A program made the position numbers and the translations under genes. Of a DNA stretch of 64,000 nt, positions 1 through 8,586 are shown in pieces. The stretch comes from JBKQVT01 sp963804825 (lineage in GTDB: Bacteria > Planctomycetota > Planctomycetia > Pirellulales > Thermoguttaceae): NCBI GenBank assembly GCA_963804825.1, contig CAWDRV010000003.1, positions 1,302,001-1,366,000 of the forward strand, read 5' to 3'. Position 1 is the first letter of the stretch, and every line of letters begins with the position of its first letter. Under the pieces are notes generated by a model. The model was not told the origin of the DNA. It did no database searches and worked only from the letters and a program-made list of their open reading frames with translations.

Positions 1-2
1 CA

Positions 3-566
3 GATTTCATGACCTTCCTCGGCCAGTACGATGCCGACACGGGCGAGCAGATCAAGAAGAACCTCGACGAGGACTACGCCGCCGAGAAAGGCAGACGGGA
101 GCGGGAAACCCAATCGAAGCTGGCCGGCCTCGGCAAAGGTTACGAGGACCGGGAGCGCGAGATCGCCCGGGATCGGGACACCGTGCTCGGCGGCCTCGAT
201 CAGGCGAAGCGGGAAGAGACCGACCGACGGCACGCCGCCTATGCGAAGCAGTTGCAGGCAAGCCAGGCGGCGGTGGACGCGGCCAGAAAGGAATTCGACG
301 ACGCCCGCAAGGAGGCCGCCGACAAGCGGGCGGCGAAGGAACGGGCCGACCGCGAGGCGGATTACGCCGGCAAGAGGGACTTTTCGGCGATGGAGGGGAT
401 GCCGGGGGCCAAGACCAGCGTCGTCGGCACCTTCAGCGCCGCGGCCGTCTCGGGCCTCGGCTACGGCGGCGGCATCTTCGTGGAGATGAAGAACCAGTTG
501 TCCCGGATCGCCGACACCGACGAAAAGTTGCTCGGCGAAGTCCAGCAGGGCGCGGCCTGGGAGTAA
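3..566 (+). CDS. Phage tape-measure-like protein, C-terminal part
   Basis: The frame is open to the left edge (GAT TTC precede the ATG at 9), so this is probably the 3' end of a longer gene. Roughly residues 15-120 are a highly charged Ala/Glu/Arg/Lys coiled coil. A small-residue patch, TFSAAAVSGLGYGGG, follows, and then a short amphipathic helix with RIADTDEKLL. A coiled coil ending in 'TFSAAA..GLG' and an 'RIA..T' helix is how I remember tape-measure C-termini in planctomycete prophages. The next gene starts 4 bp downstream, so it is the first visible member of a co-oriented virion gene row. The role in setting tail length or scaffolding is inferred. An intact short protein starting at 9 cannot be excluded. 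Confidence 0.6.
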   Translation, partial: DFMTFLGQYDADTGEQIKKNLDEDYAAEKGRRERETQSKLAGLGKGYEDREREIARDRDTVLGGLDQAKREETDRRHAAYAKQLQASQAAVDAARKEFDDARKEAADKRAAKERADREADYAGKRDFSAMEGMPGAKTSVVGTFSAAAVSGLGYGGGIFVEMKNQLSRIADTDEKLLGEVQQGAAWE

Positions 567-570
567 TCGA

Positions 571-1380
571 GTGGCCCCACTCCTATCCATTTACGAGGCG
601 TACCCCAGCCGGGAGACGTTGCTGGCGGACAAACCGTCAATCGATCTCAATTACATCATCGTCGGCACCAGCGACGACACGGTGGCGACGGCGTTTGTGC
701 TGGCCGGGACTCCTACGGCCTATCGCAACCTCTTGCGGCAGTCCGCGCAGCTCAAGCAGGTCGCTCCCGACGTTTATGAGGCCAAGGTCCGATACGGCGG
801 CTGGAAGCTCCCCGAGTCCGGCGATTGGAAGTGGGAGTTCGACACCACCGGCGGCACGCAGAAGATCACCCAGTCGCTGGGCAACGTCAACAAGTACGCG
901 GCTTCCGGCAGCACGGCCCCGGACTATAAGGGCGCCATCGGCGTGACCGACGATTCCGTCGAGGGCTGTGAAATCGTCGTGCCGCAGTTCAAGTGGAGCG
1001 AGACGCACCAATTGGACGCCAGCGAGGTGGACTGGACCTTCAGCCAAACCCTCTACAACCTGACGGGGACGACCAACGCCGACGGCTTCCGCGGTTTTTC
1101 CGCCGGCCAGGTGCTCTTCCATGGCGCCAAGGGATCGGCGTCGGCCAAGAATCCGGACCTGGTCGAGATTACCTTCAGCTTCGCCGCCTCGCGTGACGTG
1201 ACGAACCAGACCATCGGCGACATCACGGGCATCGCCAAGGCGGCTTGGGATTACCTCTGGGTCCGCTACGGCACGGTGCAGGACACCGACGCGAAGAAAC
1301 TGGTCAAGCGGCCTACCAGCGTCCACGTCGAGCAGGTTTACAACAGTGGCGACTTCTCCCAGCTTGGGATTGGGGACTGA
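571..1380 (+). CDS. Phage-like structural (virion) protein, hypothetical
   Basis: 269 aa from a GTG start 4 bp after the upstream stop. No ATG fits, and the product begins MAPLLSIYEAYPSRETLL. It has no signal peptide or membrane segment. The composition (many Thr, Asp, Gly and Trp, predicted beta-rich) suits a tail or baseplate protein. A run around residues 95-190 (SLGNVNKYAASGS, later FSAGQVLFHGAKGSA) resembles structural proteins placed after tape-measure genes. It sits between the tape-measure-like gene and the 1386 gene with almost no spacing, which points to one late operon. The exact role is unknown; the phage assignment rests on context. Confidence 0.6.
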   Translation: MAPLLSIYEAYPSRETLLADKPSIDLNYIIVGTSDDTVATAFVLAGTPTAYRNLLRQSAQLKQVAPDVYEAKVRYGGWKLPESGDWKWEFDTTGGTQKITQSLGNVNKYAASGSTAPDYKGAIGVTDDSVEGCEIVVPQFKWSETHQLDASEVDWTFSQTLYNLTGTTNADGFRGFSAGQVLFHGAKGSASAKNPDLVEITFSFAASRDVTNQTIGDITGIAKAAWDYLWVRYGTVQDTDAKKLVKRPTSVHVEQVYNSGDFSQLGIGD

Positions 1381-1385
1381 TCGCG

Positions 1386-2174
1386 ATGACCACCGGCGGC
1401 GACAAATTCCAGCACGTCTACGCGGGCCAGCGACGCCAGTTGCCGGCCGACGTGTGGAACGCCATGCTCGACACCGTCGAGTATGTCCAGGGCCTCCGCG
1501 AGAGCGGCGGCGCGCGGATCGGCGGCGCGGCTGCTCCGGTCTGCGTCAAGCCGGTCGCCAACACCACCGGCAGCGACCTGGTCCGCTTCGGCGTGGTGGG
1601 GATCGACTCCCCGGTCTTCGGCCCGGACGAGAACGCCGACGAGTTTCAGAGCCTCCCGTCGCTCAATGGGGTCACGCCCGAGCTTTCAAGCCACCTTGGG
1701 AATTTCGCCGTACTTGTGGAGCCGGTCGCCACTGGCGACGTGGGCTTGGCCGTCGTCACCGGCGTGGTGCCTTGCAAGGTCTACTTCAGCAGCACCGCCT
1801 CCTGGCCGCTGACCGGCCAGTCCTGGTACGACTACGCCGACATCGACGACGGCAAGTCCAGCCACCTGATCGCTCGGCCGTACGGCGGGGCAAGGATCCT
1901 CTGGGTGGCCGACACAAGCGGCGGCGAGCAGTGGGCCCTGGTCCGGATCGGCAATCCGGCTGGCATCGCCGCCTTGCACGGCACCCTCTCGGCAGCCTTG
2001 AACCAGGGCTCCTTCGCCGACGCCTCGCTGGCCTTCAACGGTAGCAATTATACCCAGCGGGTCTACGATCTGCTGCTGGCAAGCGGCCAAAGCCTCCCGA
2101 GCGGCACCAAGATCGTGGCCACCTACTGGCCGGACGAACAGAAGTTCTACGTCACAGGAGCAGCCTGCTCATGA
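1386..2174 (+). CDS. Phage-like structural protein, hypothetical
   Basis: 262 aa beginning MTTGGDKFQHVYAGQRRQLP. The frame extends further upstream but overlaps the previous gene; the ATG at 1386, 5 bp after that gene's stop, is the natural start. An N-terminal helix (residues about 15-40, LPADVWNAMLDTVEYVQGL) precedes a Gly/Thr-rich beta region with several Trp/Tyr positions. The N-terminal layout (short helix, then the host-interaction-like beta part) recalls planctomycete phage tail-end proteins. The stop codon overlaps an ATG (ATGA at 2171-2174), typical of translational coupling with the next gene. The function is not recognised. Confidence 0.6.
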   Translation: MTTGGDKFQHVYAGQRRQLPADVWNAMLDTVEYVQGLRESGGARIGGAAAPVCVKPVANTTGSDLVRFGVVGIDSPVFGPDENADEFQSLPSLNGVTPELSSHLGNFAVLVEPVATGDVGLAVVTGVVPCKVYFSSTASWPLTGQSWYDYADIDDGKSSHLIARPYGGARILWVADTSGGEQWALVRIGNPAGIAALHGTLSAALNQGSFADASLAFNGSNYTQRVYDLLLASGQSLPSGTKIVATYWPDEQKFYVTGAACS

Positions 2175-3354
2175 GCGCCCCTGGAAATTCCTTCCCTGTC
2201 CGAATTGCTGCGGCTGCGTCTGCTATCAGGACTCGGTCCAGAATATCGACATGGCCGACAACTACGAGGTCCGCAGCGGATCGTGGGCGCTGGGTAACGC
2301 GCTGATGCCCAACTGCAACATCCAGACTGCCGACAGCAACGCGCTGCTGATCAACAAGAACGCCTGCGGCGGGGACACGCCCCAGTTCGGCTACACGGCC
2401 ATCGTCTCCATGGGCGTGTGGCAGCCCGGAGCGCGGCTGATCGGTGCCTACAGCGACGACGACAACTATTTCTACGTCGAGGGCGCCAACGCCCAGGACT
2501 CGGCGGCCAACGCTGGTGCGACCTCGATGCGCCTGGTGCGGCGGCTGGCCGGTGTGGAAACGGTGATTGGCAAGCGGCTCATGTTTACCAGCCCCGGCGA
2601 AGTCACCGGCTCGCTGGGGATCTCGTGGGGGGCTTACGGCGTCCGCACCGCGGGCCTGTGCCCCGGCTTTCCCTTCGGCAGCGGCCCGTTCTATCGCGGC
2701 GATCCCGGTCCAGGGATCCTTGCGGGTATCGGCACGAAGACGATCACCGGGACAGCCACGTTCTATGGCTTCGGCCTGGGCAAGGCTCTCTCGCTTTTCC
2801 AGTACAGCAACATCTACAACCTCTGCACCGGCTTTCCAGAATGCACGCCTTGTAGCCTCGCAGACGGATCCATGTGCGACGAGCTTACAGTCACCCTCTC
2901 CGGGATCGGCACGTGGTCGCAGGTTTGGGGCCCGAGCGCCGACTTCTCACCGGTGGCCGGCACCTACGTTGTGCAGCGGGTGGACGATTATCCGCCGCCG
3001 ATCGCGGTCCGGCAGGGGCTGCTTGCGCAACTCGGGGCGTGCTTTTGGGAGTACCAGTTCAACCCGCCAATCCAATTGACTGACTCGGCCAATCAGACCG
3101 TACAAGTGCTGGGCTTCCGCATCAGTTTGAGCGTTCGGAACGTCTCGCCCTACATGGTGGGCCTGGTGCTGGGCGTGACGCTGGAAGTGACGTGGCCTCC
3201 GCAGTGGAACGGCTTTCCGCCCTACGGCTTCTCCGGGCCGCTGGTTCCTGGGCAGAATAGCATCGCGCTCTTGCCCCTGTTCGACTGCTCGAAGCTCTCC
3301 AGCGTCTCGATCCCCATAGGCCAAGGAACCTGCGTTGTCTCCTCCAATTGCTGA
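2171..3354 (+). CDS. Phage-like structural protein with Cys-rich N-terminus, apparent frameshift
   Basis: The uninterrupted frame runs 2251-3354 (367 aa from MADNYEVRSGS). Upstream of 2251 the same frame reads FLPCPNCCGCVCYQDSVQN, a Cys-rich stretch that looks coding but has no start codon. The coupled ATG at 2171 (ATGA overlap with the previous stop) lies in another frame and reads MSAPGNSF before going off. Adding one base between about 2188 and 2200 joins them into one 394-aa protein. The body is Gly/Thr/Ser-rich with several Cys (ECTPCSLADGSMCDE), suggesting a beta-rich virion or fibre-like protein. The role is inferred from neighbours only. A start at 2251 in a shorter protein is the alternative. 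Confidence 0.55.
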
Positions 3355-3712
3355 TTGCGTTCCCGACGGATCCGGCCGCGTCTGCACGAAGTGCGGCTGG
3401 GCCTGGTGTGGCCCTGGGCCGTTCCCACGGCGTAACTGCCGGCCATCGGCGGAGGCTCGCCGTTACGAGCCCGACCCAGCCTTCACTGCCCGCATCGACG
3501 CCCGGATGTCCGCCTGCCGGGCGTGCACTGAGTTCCGCACGGACGACTCACAGGCGGCTGCCCACCGCGCCTTCATGTGGTGCCGCGCCTTCGATGAGCA
3601 CCTGGGCCAGGCTCGCGACTGCGCGGCCGGCCGGACGGCCCGCTTTCAGGTTCGCGTGCTGCGCGAGCCGGCCGATTGCGATCCGTGGCGGCAATTGGAG
3701 GCTGGGTGCTAA
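3335..3712 (+). CDS. Small Cys-rich protein of the phage module
   Basis: 125 aa from a TTG start that overlaps the previous stop by about 20 bp; product MSPPIADCVPDGSGRVC. Paired cysteines (VCTKCGWAWC, then RNC, later MSACRACTEF and AGC) suggest one or two zinc-binding knuckles. Short proteins opening 'SPPIADC.PDG...C..CGW' are, to my knowledge, recurrent last members of planctomycete phage-like structural rows. It is the last plus-strand gene before the strand switch at about 3800. The function is unknown; a metal-stabilised virion accessory or DNA-binding protein are both possible. Confidence 0.5.
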   Translation: MSPPIADCVPDGSGRVCTKCGWAWCGPGPFPRRNCRPSAEARRYEPDPAFTARIDARMSACRACTEFRTDDSQAAAHRAFMWCRAFDEHLGQARDCAAGRTARFQVRVLREPADCDPWRQLEAGC

Positions 3713-3801
3713 GCAGCCATTGCTGGTCGCGGTTTCGTCGGTCTAGTCCTCAGGTGTCAGATCATAGGGTTCACCACCCCGGTACGACGCGTGGGTGACC
3801 T

Positions 3802-5439
3802 CTACACGTCTTCGCGGCCGACCCTAATTCCAGGCATCTTAGCGATCGCAAAGACTCGAACATTGACATCCCCGAGCTCAGCAATGAACTTCCAGGCCGT
3901 ATTGGTATCGCGCAGACGCACCTTTCGGCTCTTGCTGATGTCCCAGCAAATGACGACCGGCATTTGATTTGCGTTATGACCGTGCAGCTTAAAATTGGTG
4001 AAGAGGTACTCTGCTTCGACGGTTGCGAATCGCTCGGGGTTGCTTTCCGGCGTTTCCCGGATGTGAGCGACGAGGTCGGCCCCCAGGGGACTATGCTCCA
4101 AAGACTCAAATTGGTGAAAGGGAAGAGCACGCAAAGCCTCCAGTTTCCACAACACTGCCAGCGTATCGTTTTCATTCTCTGGCTCACGGTGAATCCGTCT
4201 ACGTTGCCCGTCTGGACCGGTATAGAACACCCATCTTTGTTCTGGCCGGGCCAACTTGCGCTTACGCTCATCAAGTGTCTCCGCCCCCCGAATATCCTTT
4301 TGACGCTTTGTGTACGCAACAAACGTCTTGTAGGGGTCGGACTCGGCTAAGCGCGAGAGAAGTTTTTGAACAGTAGCGTCGAATACCTGTTTGACAGCGC
4401 CGTCGTTGATTGCGCTTCTGCTGATATTCATCTCCTCCTGTATCTGGTCACATTCCACGACCAGACAACAGTTCTTGGCGCTGGGATTCAAGCCGAGGCC
4501 CCGGCGACCCTGGGTATATTCCTCAAAGTTCAGATCGAAGTATGGAATACCAAGCACAGAAAGGATCAGTCCGCTGTTACCACTTTCGGGTGCGATACCA
4601 AAACGCGAGGCCTCAACGGAATAAAGGCCCTTGAGAGTCACGGTCATCGGAAAATTCCTGCCTGGCAACCCGGTTGTTTCGACGAGGTTTACAAAGCGTG
4701 TCGATTCGCCTGCGTCGCCTCCCATGCGCTTAAGCACCGGAAACCCAAAATCCAGGTCTTCTTTTGCGGCACCTACAGCCAGGTGAATCTTGGGCGGACT
4801 CATGCGGTCCCTCGTCAAGCCCACGAACGTCCGATGCAGGAGGTGATTCTTGATGTCTGGGAAGGTATATTCACGCTCAACATCCGGAGGATGTCCATAA
4901 ACGGTTATTTTCGTCCCTCGACGACGGTCAGGGGTTGGGTCTGACTCGTATACTTTGGGTTTGGGCTTCCGTCCGGCCGTGATTGTCTCCCACGGGGCAT
5001 TTACCTCTACCCTTCGTACCGGCCCTTGCCCCGTATACGTTTCCACAACCAGGCGACGTGAGTGAAACGCCAGTTTCGACCCGAGACCTTTCCAAGAGAA
5101 CTCGTCGCTCTTGGCACCGACAACTGCCGACAGGCCAAGCGACAGGAACCTGTAAAGCCGAGAGTAATGGCAAGCCGGGGGTGTATCAACATAGTCCATC
5201 CCAATACCATCGTCCTGCACCTCAAAGACATACACATCTTCTGGGTGTGGGTAGCAGCGAATCCAGATGTTCTCGGCCTGCACCTCTCGCGCCGCCGCGT
5301 TCGATATTAGTTCTCGTAGGAGATCGAGCGGCGTGCTGCGCTCCCTGATGAGTTGCCGCATGAGACTGACTTCCTGGACGTAGACGTCAACCTCCTTCAT
5401 TCTCGCCTTCTCAAAGGCTTGCTCAAAATCGCTTGGCAT
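3802..5439 (-). CDS. GHKL (MORC/MutL-like) ATPase
   Basis: About 545 aa from the ATG at 5439 (MPSDFEQAFEKARMK), preferred over the ATG at 5475 because GAGGGAG lies 8 nt upstream. The GHKL ATP-binding boxes are clear: N-box LLRELISNAAA (E43, N47), G1 DDGIGM (76-81) and G2 KGLGSKLAF (117-125). The central part resembles an S5-like transducer domain. Near residues 475-505 a conserved-looking block (EAEYLFTNFKLHGH, then VVICWDI) could be a PD-(D/E)XK-like nuclease core, which is tentative. GHKL/MORC ATPases are known partners of bacterial restriction-modification operons. This is the last gene of the minus-strand island and probably acts as an ATP-dependent clamp or switch on DNA. Confidence 0.75.
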   Translation of the reverse strand: MPSDFEQAFEKARMKEVDVYVQEVSLMRQLIRERSTPLDLLRELISNAAAREVQAENIWIRCYPHPEDVYVFEVQDDGIGMDYVDTPPACHYSRLYRFLSLGLSAVVGAKSDEFSWKGLGSKLAFHSRRLVVETYTGQGPVRRVEVNAPWETITAGRKPKPKVYESDPTPDRRRGTKITVYGHPPDVEREYTFPDIKNHLLHRTFVGLTRDRMSPPKIHLAVGAAKEDLDFGFPVLKRMGGDAGESTRFVNLVETTGLPGRNFPMTVTLKGLYSVEASRFGIAPESGNSGLILSVLGIPYFDLNFEEYTQGRRGLGLNPSAKNCCLVVECDQIQEEMNISRSAINDGAVKQVFDATVQKLLSRLAESDPYKTFVAYTKRQKDIRGAETLDERKRKLARPEQRWVFYTGPDGQRRRIHREPENENDTLAVLWKLEALRALPFHQFESLEHSPLGADLVAHIRETPESNPERFATVEAEYLFTNFKLHGHNANQMPVVICWDISKSRKVRLRDTNTAWKFIAELGDVNVRVFAIAKMPGIRVGREDV

Positions 5440-5601
5440 TGCTTTTGCTCCCTCGCTTGGCGGTTTGGCTCCCACCGTGGCGCGTCAATAACCGGTCTCG
5501 GTCAAAGCCCGACATTTTTTCCAACTACGCGTCGCCTTCTCCCTCCCCCAACTCGATCAAGTCCGCCAGCCGCCGCCTATGCTATGGGTTCGGCCAGACG
5601 T

Positions 5602-6195
5602 TTAACGCATCGGCTTCTTGTCACATTGTTCAGCGAGATGGCGGCGGCCGGCATCGCTGATTTCCCAGATCCCACGGCGGCTATCGCCCTTGATCAGCCC
5701 TTCCTTGACGAGGCCGGCTCGGCACCACTGGGCCGTGTTGCGCCAGCGAGGCAATTCCGGGTCGGAGGCCAGGGGCTGGTAGTCCACGTCCTTCAGGATG
5801 CCTTCCATCTGCTGGCGGACCTTTTCCAACACTTCAGCCATCGGTGCCGAACCGCCCAGATCCACGAGCGATTGCAGCACCGGGGCGTGGAAAGCAGCCT
5901 CGGGCGTGCGAAGTCCGCGGGCCAGCCGGCCGAGGTCGCGGCGCTCGGTCCGCCCCTCTTCCTCCTCTTCTTCCGTGCGGCCCATCAAGGCGTCCCATTC
6001 CCGCCGCAGCGTGTCGGCTTTGTCACGGAAGCCAGTGATTTGCGCGGCGCGTTCGAGCGCCTCCCGGGCCCGGTCGTAGTCGCGGGCCTCAAAGGCCCGA
6101 GCGCCCACCTTGTTGGTGAACTCGATCTCCGCCTCAATTTCTTCCAGCAGCATCTCGAATGCCGCCACCAGATTAGTTGGGTTGTTCTGGATCAT
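5602..6195 (-). CDS. Mrr N-terminal-like winged-helix protein
   Basis: 197 aa with a good ribosome site (GGGGAGAGAA directly before the ATG). Residues about 1-95 are a helical, Glu/Arg-rich region with an acidic run (TEEEEEEG). Residues about 100-190 match the winged-helix pattern found at the N-terminus of Mrr-type restriction proteins: a helix, MAEVLEKV..., DVDYQPLASDPELPRWRN, then GLVKEGLIKG and GIWEISDAGR. No PD-(D/E)XK nuclease domain follows, so it is a stand-alone DNA-binding module. It lies between the nuclease/PIN gene and the GHKL gene on the same strand and may act as their DNA-recognition subunit. Confidence 0.65.
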   Translation of the reverse strand: MIQNNPTNLVAAFEMLLEEIEAEIEFTNKVGARAFEARDYDRAREALERAAQITGFRDKADTLRREWDALMGRTEEEEEEGRTERRDLGRLARGLRTPEAAFHAPVLQSLVDLGGSAPMAEVLEKVRQQMEGILKDVDYQPLASDPELPRWRNTAQWCRAGLVKEGLIKGDSRRGIWEISDAGRRHLAEQCDKKPMR

Positions 6196-6254
6196 TTCTC
6201 TCCCCTATATTTGCCTTCACCACCTTCGGGGCTGACGCCTGGGGCCATCAACTT

Positions 6255-8571
6255 CTATTTTCGTTTCCGCCGTTCCGCCTCAAGCATCTGCTCAAGTTCC
6301 TCGATTCGTGAATGAAGGCGTGCGGCCTCTTGCTCTGATCGAGAGCGGGCCACTTGGTCCAACGCCTCGGAGACGGCGCTCACAAGCAGTTCGTTTCCTT
6401 CGTCCGTGCCAGACAGGGCCTTCCCCTTGAGTGCCCTCCGACTTTCACCGCGGTCGGCCGCAAGCTTGCCTAACTGCTGTCGCACCGCCCGCTGCAACGT
6501 GTTCCTGCGAGACCAGTGCAAGCTATACTCTTCGGAGGCTTGAACGATTCGGACCACATGGCGCTCCAACGGGACGAATCGCTTGCGGATATTTGCATCA
6601 AAGAGCACGCCACGCAGAGCTCCGAGGCTAAGATGAACGCCGGGAACCTGCGACAGCAGCCAGGCAACCGCGCTGAGGTACATCACCGGTTCCGGTGGGC
6701 CAAGCCTCTGCGGGCAAAGCTCTACCGCTGCACGAACGGCTCGGGATGTAGATACGATTGCAGCGGTCCGACCCGATGCGGCTAGGCGAGTCCGGTAGCC
6801 GACAATAAAGGCTGCCAGCCGTGCATCTCTGTTACACTTTTCGCGGATCGCCTTAAGGCGTTCGGCTCGCGTACTGTCGTTTGCGCGCTCACGATATAGT
6901 TGCTCTTCAAGTCGTTGTTCAAAAGCCGTGTCTTGCCTCTCAGCGGTCACCAATCGGACGCCGTGGTCAGAGAGCAGGCCGAGAACCTTATCGTAGTCAT
7001 GGTCGGACTCCCCTCGAAAAGCCGCGATGTAGCCTCTCCATCGGTTCGGCCCATACTGGCCCTTCCCAGCAGCCCGGAAGCCGCGAACAAACACGTTCTC
7101 AATCACGTGCTGCGCGTCATCGTCGCTCATTTTGTCCAGCCGTCGCCAGTTCGGTTCATAGTCCGAATCGGCGATCCAAGCGTGGTGGGCCGCTTCCTCA
7201 AGCACTGGGACCACAACGCCCAGTTCACCGCCGATCTTACGCCAACCGGCCACGATCTCCCTTGCCTGGATGTGGTTTCCTTCGCCTTCGCCGAGAATGG
7301 AGAGAACGATGTCCGTATCCAGAACAAGGGCTATTGTTTTCAGAACTGCGATGAGTTGTTCTTGGGAGCGGCTCTCCAAGCCCAGACTACACATGTCCAC
7401 GTAGATGGAGCACAAATCCGCCAGCCATTCAAAGGCTGCCGACTCGCGCTCGTTGAACATGTCTCGAACCGCCTGAGCCACATCTTGAAGGTGCGTCCCG
7501 CCGCCCGGCAATGCTGCCACGCGCGCAGCAATAGCATCAATGTGGTCAATGAAATCTCCATGATCCTCGGTCGTGGTCTCTCCCTGCAAAATCGACGCGA
7601 TCGTGTCAACGATCACCGCCCCATGTGCAAGGAACAAGTTGGCGATGCCATCGGCCAGTATGTTCCAGACCACCTTCCATTCGCTCGCAAGGAGGTCGCT
7701 TCCGGTCAGCCGCTCGATAAGTTGACGGATTTCGACTTGGCCGATTGCAAGCCGATCCTTTCCCGCTCGCCCGCGCGTCTCGAGTTCTTCCCGTCCCCTA
7801 TCCGTTAGGGTGAAACGATGGCTTTCTTCAGAAAGCAGGCCCTCGTCCACCAAATGCACCACCTCATCCTGGAAATACGAGACATTCACAGAGCGAGGAA
7901 GGTGCAACGACTGGCTCAGGCGATTCGCGATCTCGGTAGTGTTCAGCGAGGGCTGGATCGCAAGGGCAGAGAGAATTAAGTTGCGAACGAGGTCTTCTCT
8001 TCTTGCCTGGGCATCTTCGTGCAACTGCGTGGTCAAGGCGATTCGAAGTCCGGCAAGCTCTTCGATTTCTGGAATCGTCGACTCCTGAGAGTAAATGCCT
8101 CGCAATTCTGCAAGCTCGGCAGCGTAAAGGCCCTCCACGGCTCGTGGAAATCGCATCGAAAGCTGCGTCAGCCGCTCCCGACCGTGGATGCGAATACTCT
8201 CTATGGATGGCACCGCTGCGCGGATTTCCGCTTCGCTTTGTATGGCCAGATCCTCGCTGACACGCTCCGCACAGCACACAAGAATCTCGCGCAGTGCGCA
8301 GCTTTCCGCGATACGCTTAACGTCGCGGAGGGCCTTGCCGGACAAGTGTGTCTCTTGGATGGTGGCCGTTATGAAAGGCGGCACCGGTCCAGATTTGGGG
8401 GACACATCGAGAACCGTCACGGCCATGATCCCAGCTAACGGAAGTTCGCGCGTACTCCCGCTGATCGACATCTCGGAACAGTTCAATTGCAAAGTCCTCG
8501 AATCTGCCATCGTTAGATTCGTTCTGAAGAACATAAGTAATCATCGCCTCAGTCAATCGGGCGGACGACAT
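6255..8571 (-). CDS. Nuclease (PD-(D/E)XK-like) / HTH / PIN-domain protein, frameshifted
   Basis: Two overlapping frames make one 771-aa protein if one base near 8424-8431 is removed. The first frame (from ATG 8571) gives RFEDFAIELFRD and then WDHGRDGSR, a restriction-endonuclease-like acidic signature. The second carries VSPKSG and everything after it. Around residues 195-280 there is a winged-helix-like block (TEIANRLSQSL, LTDRGREELE). Around residue 440 VLDTDIVLSIL starts a PIN-like domain with acidic residues, and AAIVSTSRAVRAA is a later PIN-like strand. The end is a coiled coil. It starts 15 bp after the PLD gene's stop. The frame break is either a sequencing indel or inactivation; the ATG at 8534 is not the natural start. 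Confidence 0.6.
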
Positions 8572-8586
8572 CTTTACCTCCGGCAG

